Assembly: GCF_006716565.1 (NCBI RefSeq)
Contig: NZ_VFPG01000002.1
Coordinates: 806,001 to 870,000, forward strand
DNA length: 64,000 nt
Direction of reading: 5' to 3'
Origin: Nocardia bhagyanarayanae
GTDB lineage: Bacteria > Actinomycetota > Actinomycetes > Mycobacteriales > Mycobacteriaceae
How positions within the stretch are numbered: position 1 is the first letter of the stretch; each line of letters starts with the position of its first letter. Below are positions 59,235-64,000 of the stretch, piece after piece. The notes under the pieces are model-generated. The model did no database searches. It was not told the DNA's origin and saw only the letters and a program-made list of their open reading frames with translations. The translations under genes and the position numbers were made by a program.

Positions 59235-59819
59235 TCAGCGGATGCGGCTGCCAAGCAGGTGCCGAACGCCCGCGACGAACAGTTGCAGTCCGAAATCGAA
59301 TCGTGCTGTCGCGTCGGGGGTTTCGTCGATCGGCGTGCTGTCCTCGGGCAGCGCGCCCGCCGAATCCATCTGCATGCGGGACTGTTCGTCGACGGTCTGA
59401 CCGAGCACGTAGTACAGCAGCGTGAACGCGGCGAGCTCGGCCTCCTGGCGCGGCATGCCCGCGCGGATGGCGGCGCTGGCGAGGCGTTCCCTGCCCTTGC
59501 TCGTGGTCAGGCGGGAGGCGTAGGTGGAGGAGACCAGCTCCGCGCCGTCGCGGTAGGCGAGCAGGCAGTCGCGCAGCCGGTGCGCCAGCTCGGAGATCTG
59601 GCCGGACCACTCGTCGGCGGTCACCGGATCCTCCATCGGCGCGAGAATGCGGTCGGCGACCGCGCCGAGCAGCGCCTGCTTGTTGGGGAAATGCCAGTAC
59701 AGCGCGCCGGGCTGCACCTGAAGCGAGCTCGCCAGCCTGCGCATGGTGAGATCGGCGAGGCCGTACTGGTCGAGAATGGCGATGGCGCCGTCGACCACGT
59801 CCGCCCTGTGCAGTTGCAC
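59235..59819 (-). CDS. bioQ: TetR-family biotin repressor BioQ
   Basis: A 194-residue TetR regulator with the HTH at residues about 1-55 ([20 protein letters not shown], then [20 protein letters not shown]). It is divergent from bioB, the arrangement of mycobacterial bioQ, and the palindrome TGAAC-N3-GTTCA lies between them and again before bioA and bioF. In actinobacteria without a BirA DNA-binding domain BioQ represses the bio genes when biotin is ample. The gene name rests on context plus family. Confidence 0.85.
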   Translation of the reverse strand: MQLHRADVVDGAIAILDQYGLADLTMRRLASSLQVQPGALYWHFPNKQALLGAVADRILAPMEDPVTADEWSGQISELAHRLRDCLLAYRDGAELVSSTYASRLTTSKGRERLASAAIRAGMPRQEAELAAFTLLYYVLGQTVDEQSRMQMDSAGALPEDSTPIDETPDATARFDFGLQLFVAGVRHLLGSRIR

Positions 59820-59869
59820 CCGGATTCCTCCCCGTCGTGTTTTGACTCACTCCTACCGCTACCCTAGCC

Positions 59870-59882
59870 TGAACACCGTTCA
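59870..59882. promoter_or_regulatory. BioQ-type operator between bioQ and bioB
   Basis: TGAACACCGTTCA, identical in its 13-base core to the bioA site, 51 bases upstream of bioQ and 71 bases upstream of bioB, so one site can control both directions. Confidence 0.8.
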
Positions 59883-59952
59883 AGTTGCACGGCCACCTCG
59901 GGCGCGAGGCGCGTCGTCGCCGACAGGCAGTTCAGCCGAAGGGATCCGTCCA

Positions 59953-60966
59953 GTGACGCAGGCACCCGTTGACACCGATATTCTCTCGATCGCCCGCGAG
60001 CAGGTGCTCGAGCGCGGCGAAGGCCTGACCCAGGAGCAGACGCTCGAGGTGCTGCGCCTCGGCGACGACCGGCTCGAGGAGCTGCTGTCGCTGGCCCACG
60101 ATGTCCGCATGAAGTGGTGCGGTCCGGAGGTCGAGGTCGAGGGCATCATCAGCCTCAAGACCGGCGGCTGCCCCGAGGACTGCCACTTCTGCTCGCAGTC
60201 CGGCCTGTTCCAGTCGCCGGTCCGCGCCGCCTGGCTCGACATCCCCAGCCTGGTCGAGGCCGCCAAGCAGACCGCCAAAACCGGAGCCACCGAGTTCTGC
60301 ATCGTCGCCGCGGTGCGCGGACCGGACGAGCGGCTGATGGCGCAGGTCGCCGCGGGCGTCGAGGCGATCCGCAACGAGGTCGACATCCAGGTCGCCTGCT
60401 CGCTCGGCATGCTGACCCAGGAGCAGGTCGACCAGCTGGCCGCCATGGGCGTGCACCGCTACAACCACAACCTGGAGACCGCCAAGTCGCACTTCCCGCA
60501 GGTCGTCACCACGCACACATGGGAGGAGCGCTGGGATACCCTGCGCATGGTGCGCGAGGCGGGCATGGAGGTGTGCTGCGGCGGCATCCTCGGCATGGGC
60601 GAGACCCTCGAGCAGCGCGCCGAATTCGCGGCGCAGCTGGCCGAATTGGAGCCCGACGAGGTGCCGCTGAACTTCCTCAACCCGCGTCCGGGCACCCCGT
60701 TCGGTGACCTCGAGGTGCTGCCCGCCGCCGACGCGCTGCGCGCCGTCGCCGCGTTCCGCCTCGCGCTTCCGCGCACCATCCTCCGGTTCGCGGGCGGCCG
60801 GGAGATCACCCTCGGCGATCTGGGCGCCAAGCAGGGCATCCTCGGCGGCATCAACGCCGTCATCGTCGGCAACTATCTGACCACCCTCGGCCGTCCCGCC
60901 GAGGCGGACCTGGATCTGCTCGGCGAGCTGAAGATGCCGATCAAGGCGCTCAACGAAACGCTGTAG
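59953..60966 (+). CDS. bioB: Biotin synthase
   Basis: Radical-SAM enzyme that inserts sulfur into dethiobiotin. 337 residues from the GTG at 59953 (AAGGGA upstream). Cluster ligands are the Cys73-x3-Cys77-x2-Cys80 set in [13 protein letters not shown]; further landmarks are [29 protein letters not shown] and [12 protein letters not shown]. The frame remains open upstream but overlaps bioQ's promoter region. Followed ten bases later by bsaP, which supports this class of BioB in actinobacteria. Confidence 0.97.
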   Translation: MTQAPVDTDILSIAREQVLERGEGLTQEQTLEVLRLGDDRLEELLSLAHDVRMKWCGPEVEVEGIISLKTGGCPEDCHFCSQSGLFQSPVRAAWLDIPSLVEAAKQTAKTGATEFCIVAAVRGPDERLMAQVAAGVEAIRNEVDIQVACSLGMLTQEQVDQLAAMGVHRYNHNLETAKSHFPQVVTTHTWEERWDTLRMVREAGMEVCCGGILGMGETLEQRAEFAAQLAELEPDEVPLNFLNPRPGTPFGDLEVLPAADALRAVAAFRLALPRTILRFAGGREITLGDLGAKQGILGGINAVIVGNYLTTLGRPAEADLDLLGELKMPIKALNETL

Positions 60967-60975
60967 GACCGGGCC

Positions 60976-61203
60976 ATGAGTACTGTCATGGATATGGACG
61001 AGCGCTACAACCCGTTCACCGGCAAGCGGATCGTGCCCGGTCTCGACGACACGGTGCCCGCCGCGGCCGCGCTCGGTCTCGAGCCGCCGCGGTTCTGCGA
61101 GCAGTGCGGGCGCCGGATGATCGTGCAGGTGAGTCCCGACGGCTGGTGGGCCAAGTGCTCGCGGCACGGCGTGATCGACTCGAAGAGTCTGGAACACCGC
61201 TAG
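60976..61203 (+). CDS. bsaP: Biotin synthase auxiliary protein
   Basis: A 75-residue protein with [18 protein letters not shown] and a conserved NPFTGK start, corresponding to Rv1590 of M. tuberculosis. In mycobacteria this small Cys-rich protein is needed for biotin synthase activity, probably by serving its Fe-S cluster; the three cysteines could bind a cluster or metal. Ten bases after bioB and overlapping the next gene by one base. ATGs at 60976, 60988 and 60994 are all possible starts. Confidence 0.88.
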   Translation: MSTVMDMDERYNPFTGKRIVPGLDDTVPAAAALGLEPPRFCEQCGRRMIVQVSPDGWWAKCSRHGVIDSKSLEHR

Positions 61204-61871
61204 TGGCGGCGGTGCAGGCGCGTGGTGTGCGGACCGAGGCGGGAGTGGCGCTGCTCGTCTTGGCCGCCGTCGTGGTGTGCAGCGTGCTCGTCGGCGTGCT
61301 GTGGGGGTTCCTGGCGCCGACCGAACAGCTGCTCGTCACCGAACCGGGACGCGGCGCGCCGCTGACCGGCGAGAGCACCCATCAGTTCGACGCGGTCGCG
61401 CTGTTCGTCTGCGCGGGCGGGGTGACCGGACTGCTCACCGCCGTCGCGGCCTGGCGTTTGCGCACGGTGCGCGGCCCGCTGCTGCAACTCGGGCTGGTGT
61501 CCGGCTCGTTGCTCGGCGCGTATTCGATGGTGCTGGTGGGGGAGACGGTCACGGAGCTGTTGCACCCGCGGCCGGACGACCCGCCGGTCGGCCAGATCGT
61601 CGAGCTCCCAACGCAAGTCGGCACGGCGCTCGCGTTGGTCGTGCAGCCGCTGATCGCCTCGCTGGTGCTGCTGTTCCTCGCGGCGCTCAATCCGTCGGAG
61701 GATCTGGGCACCGGCTACGGCAGCGCATTCGGTCGTTCGCGTCCGTCCGAGGCGTTCACGCCGATCGGGTTCGACGCGGCCGGGGCGCGCGCGCCGTACG
61801 GGAGCGCCTACGGCGGTTACGATCCGGCCGCCGAGGACGGGACGGATTCGGTGCCGCGCCCGGCTCGCTGA
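61203..61871 (+). CDS. DUF2567 membrane protein
   Basis: A 222-residue protein with GTG start overlapping the bsaP stop (TAGTG). Four membrane segments are visible (AGVALLVLAAVVVCSVLVGV, VALFVCAGGVTGLLTAVAAW, GLVSGSLLGAYSMVLVGETV and ALVVQPLIASLVLLFLAAL) with a Gly/Tyr-rich hydrophilic C-terminus. It is the counterpart of Rv1591, always next to bioB-bsaP in this group. Function unknown; a link to biotin uptake or use is inferred from position only. Confidence 0.85.
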   Translation: MAAVQARGVRTEAGVALLVLAAVVVCSVLVGVLWGFLAPTEQLLVTEPGRGAPLTGESTHQFDAVALFVCAGGVTGLLTAVAAWRLRTVRGPLLQLGLVSGSLLGAYSMVLVGETVTELLHPRPDDPPVGQIVELPTQVGTALALVVQPLIASLVLLFLAALNPSEDLGTGYGSAFGRSRPSEAFTPIGFDAAGARAPYGSAYGGYDPAAEDGTDSVPRPAR

Positions 61872-61961
61872 CACGTCACCCAACCGTTGTCTCTCCGCGC
61901 TGTTTTGGTGCCTCTACCACGTAAAATGGTGGAAACAGGCACATTCGGAGAGGAACGGGTC

Positions 61962-62495
61962 GTGGCGTTCATCGGTGGCGGTCCGGTCGTCGAGGAGATC
62001 GACGCGAAGTTCTGGCGGCTGTCCGAGCCGCTCGTCTATCGGGGTGATGTTCAGGAATTCACCGTGCCCGCGGGCTTCCGCACGGACTTCGCTTCGGTGC
62101 CGCGCGCGCTGGTCTGGCTCATTCCCCGCTACGGCGCATACACCCGTGCCGCCATCCTGCACGACTATCTGCTGCGCTCGCAGGAGGTGAGCAGTGCCGA
62201 CGCCGACGGGCTCTTCCGGCGCTGCCTGCGCGAGTTCGGCATTTCGGTGCCGCGGCGCTGGATGATGTGGGCGGCGGTGCGCTCGGCGAACCGGTTGCAC
62301 GGCGCGAGCCCGCGCGACTGTGCCCTGTTCCTGCTTGTCGCGGTGCCCTCGGTGTTGTTCCTCGCGATACCGGTGATCGTTGTGACGCTGTTCCTGTGGT
62401 TGTTCTGGGTGGTGGAGCTGGTGTTCTGGGCCGGTGGGCGGCTCGCGACCCGCACGCCCGCGTCCCCGCCGAAGCCCCAGATGAAAACGGCCTGA
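61962..62495 (+). CDS. DUF1353 protein with C-terminal membrane segment
   Basis: Start taken as the GTG at 61962, which has GGAGAGGA seven bases upstream; an ATG at 61926 and a TTG at 61887 in the same frame have weaker sites. 177 residues. The DUF1353 core (EFTVPAGFRTDFASVPRALV, YGAYTRAAILHDYLLRS, ADGLFRRCLREFGISVPRRW) is followed by a strongly hydrophobic region (about 115-155). DUF1353 proteins are often found in phages, but nothing else phage-like is near. Confidence 0.82.
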   Translation: MAFIGGGPVVEEIDAKFWRLSEPLVYRGDVQEFTVPAGFRTDFASVPRALVWLIPRYGAYTRAAILHDYLLRSQEVSSADADGLFRRCLREFGISVPRRWMMWAAVRSANRLHGASPRDCALFLLVAVPSVLFLAIPVIVVTLFLWLFWVVELVFWAGGRLATRTPASPPKPQMKTA

Positions 62496-62654
62496 ACGGT
62501 TTTCGGCGCATCCCGTACGGACGGCTCGCGCCGCCATCCTGCGTCACCCGATTCGCGGAGCCGCCCGGCCGAAAATGGGTGGAGAACGAACGGCGCCCGT
62601 CGTTACCGTGATCCGGCAAGCGAACGGGCGAGCCCAGGGGAGGAGGTGACGACC

Positions 62655-62837
62655 ATGCACGCCCAGCCACAGACCGCACCGCACCCCGACGCGTCCCGAA
62701 CCTCTTCGGAACGCCCGGATCTCACCGCCTGGCGACGCCGCCACGAACTACGCCGCTCCAACGCCGCCCAGCCGATCCCCGGCAAACGCCGATACCGCCG
62801 CACCCCGAAACACCGAAACCGCTCCCACGACGCGTGA
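62655..62837 (+). CDS. Small Arg-rich hypothetical protein
   Basis: A 60-residue product with a strong Shine-Dalgarno (GGGGAGGAGG, 62637-62646) before the ATG at 62655. The C-terminal half is very basic (LTAWRRRHELRRSNAAQPIP then KRRYRRTPKHRNRS). No family recognised; could bind nucleic acid. The good ribosome-binding site is the main reason to call it. Confidence 0.5.
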   Translation: MHAQPQTAPHPDASRTSSERPDLTAWRRRHELRRSNAAQPIPGKRRYRRTPKHRNRSHDA

Positions 62838-62940
62838 TCCCCGCGCGCCGCGACCTCACTCCGCTCGGGGCGGAGGGCGGCGAATTCGTCGGTGACGCGG
62901 AGGCCGGAGTCGGTGACGCGGAGGCCGGGTCGGTAGTAGT

Positions 62941-64000
62941 TCAGCGCCAAGCGTCGACGAGATCCGCCGGGCCCCAGTGCATCGCCAAGGGAAGCTCGGC
63001 TCCGAGACCCGCGCGGGATACTGCGACAAGTGGCGTGCGAACGTCGGCTCCCGGCACCGAGAGCGTCGCGCGGGCGAGCGCGTCGTAGTCGTGCCGATCG
63101 AACGGCCGATCCTCGAGCCACTTGATCGACCCGAGGAAGTGGACTGTGCCGGCGACCGGTTCGCGATCGGCGCCGACGAGATCGATCTCCGGATTGTTCT
63201 GCCGGTTCCACCATCCGCCGATCGCCTCGGTGTCGGGCCAACGCTCATCCGGCAGCAGGCGCAGTAGGGATTCACGGATGAGCGGTTCGACCGCACGCCC
63301 ACGCCAGGTCGTCCATGATCGTTCGATCCGCGTGCGGGCGACATCGCCGCGGCCTCGCTCGACCAGTGGGATTCCGCGCTGCAGGAAGGCGAGCCAAAAC
63401 CGGAGATAGGAATCGGCGATGCGGTACCGCTTGTTCTTGCTGTCGGGTTTGGTCGACAACGGAAGGTCGGCCGCGACGATTCGTTTCGATTGCAGTGTGC
63501 TCAGTAGCGGTGTCAAGGTTCCAGCGGGAAGCGCACCCGCTCCGCCCGCCTGCGCCGCGATGGTGCTGAAAGTGCGCTCACCGCTGCCGACCGACTCGAG
63601 CACCGCGCGCGCCCGGGATGCTTCCGGAAACTCGCCGAGCAGTGTCAGTTCCCCTGCCACGAGTAGTGGAGACAGCGGGTTGTCTGTCGAAGCGCGCAAG
63701 AAGTCGATTCTGCTCATGCCGGGACGCCACGACTGAACGATTTCCGGGAAGCCGCCGGTGATCAGCAGTGCGTCGACGGCGTCGGCCGGATCGAGACCGG
63801 TCATGGATTGAACGTCGGCCAAATGCAGTGGCTCGACGGTCATCTCGGCGGCTCGCCCGAAGAACGGCCGCTCCCGGGACTGCAACGCCTCCATGACCGA
63901 GATGTCACTGCCGACCAGGATCAGGAGAACGGGCTTGGCCGACAGGTGACGATCCCAAACGGTCTGCAGCGCACCCTCGAACTCGCCGTCCTGCTCGACC
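62941..64000 (-). CDS. Archaeal-type ATPase with DUF234 domain (5' end outside window)
   Basis: The frame continues to the right edge of the window, so the N-terminus with the P-loop is missing. Seen here: the Walker-B/sensor part LSAKPVLLILVGSDISVMEA, then ADAVDALLITGGFPEIVQSW, a winged-helix region (residues around FSTIAAQAGGAGALPAGTLT) and a C-terminal DUF234 nuclease-like domain beginning KNKRYRIADSYLRFWLAFLQ with an acidic NNPEIDLVG. Such proteins (Archaeal_ATPase plus DUF234) are scattered in bacteria and archaea, often moved horizontally; role unknown. Confidence 0.85.
   Translation of the reverse strand, partial: VEQDGEFEGALQTVWDRHLSAKPVLLILVGSDISVMEALQSRERPFFGRAAEMTVEPLHLADVQSMTGLDPADAVDALLITGGFPEIVQSWRPGMSRIDFLRASTDNPLSPLLVAGELTLLGEFPEASRARAVLESVGSGERTFSTIAAQAGGAGALPAGTLTPLLSTLQSKRIVAADLPLSTKPDSKNKRYRIADSYLRFWLAFLQRGIPLVERGRGDVARTRIERSWTTWRGRAVEPLIRESLLRLLPDERWPDTEAIGGWWNRQNNPEIDLVGADREPVAGTVHFLGSIKWLEDRPFDRHDYDALARATLSVPGADVRTPLVAVSRAGLGAELPLAMHWGPADLVDAWR

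Overview
The window is high-GC actinobacterial DNA. Its complete rRNA operon (16S-23S-5S, 44.05-49.3 kb) reads as a Nocardia-type 16S, and gene order matches Mycobacterium/Nocardia chromosomes, so a Nocardia species (or very close relative) is the best guess; the species cannot be named from sight. The backbone follows M. tuberculosis Rv1539-Rv1591: lspA, RluA-type pseudouridine synthase, dnaE1, ilvA, treX/treY/treZ, bioA-bioF-bioD, then bioB, bsaP and the DUF2567 membrane gene. Accessory blocks sit between these anchors.

Layout. 0-6.2 kb: tail of a LuxR response regulator, lspA-rluA operon, two lipoproteins, a VOC protein, a Tat-exported Rieske lipoprotein. 6.2-14.7 kb: acetate/monocarboxylate block on the minus strand: acetyl-CoA synthetase, two sodium:solute symporters each preceded by a small membrane partner, and a LytS/LytTR two-component system joined to the second symporter. 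15-21.5 kb: dnaE1 (probable TTG start), an MFS exporter with its TetR regulator and two matching operators. 21.6-32.5 kb: a duplicated 60-bp repeat, methyltransferases, treZ, a serine beta-lactamase-like esterase, ilvA, an F420-type oxidoreductase, a large LuxR (LAL) regulator and small genes. 32.8-39.3 kb: DUF2235 hydrolase, treY and treX, and a deletion scar joining two half genes. 39.3-43.6 kb: MarR-GNAT fusion regulator, then bioA-bioF-bioD.

43.6-49.35 kb is the rRNA operon with promoter, antitermination-like boxes, RNase III stems around 16S and 23S, and a strong terminator. 49.4-52.1 kb holds three ordinary genes. 52.13-53.3 kb is a gene-free array of about 50 degenerate 24-bp repeats with larger duplications inside it; this is the most unusual object in the window. 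53.4-57.5 kb is an ABC importer plus flavin monooxygenase operon, probably for organosulfur scavenging. 57.7-62.8 kb: MFS protein, bioQ divergent from bioB-bsaP-DUF2567, and small genes. The right edge is a truncated archaeal-type ATPase.

How genes work together: three near-identical palindromes (TGAAC-N3-GTTCA) precede bioA, bioF and bioB, and the TetR gene divergent from bioB is the expected BioQ repressor, so the split biotin genes form one regulon. TreX-TreY and the distant TreZ give glycogen-to-trehalose conversion. Acs plus the symporters form an acetate/short-acid uptake and activation unit.
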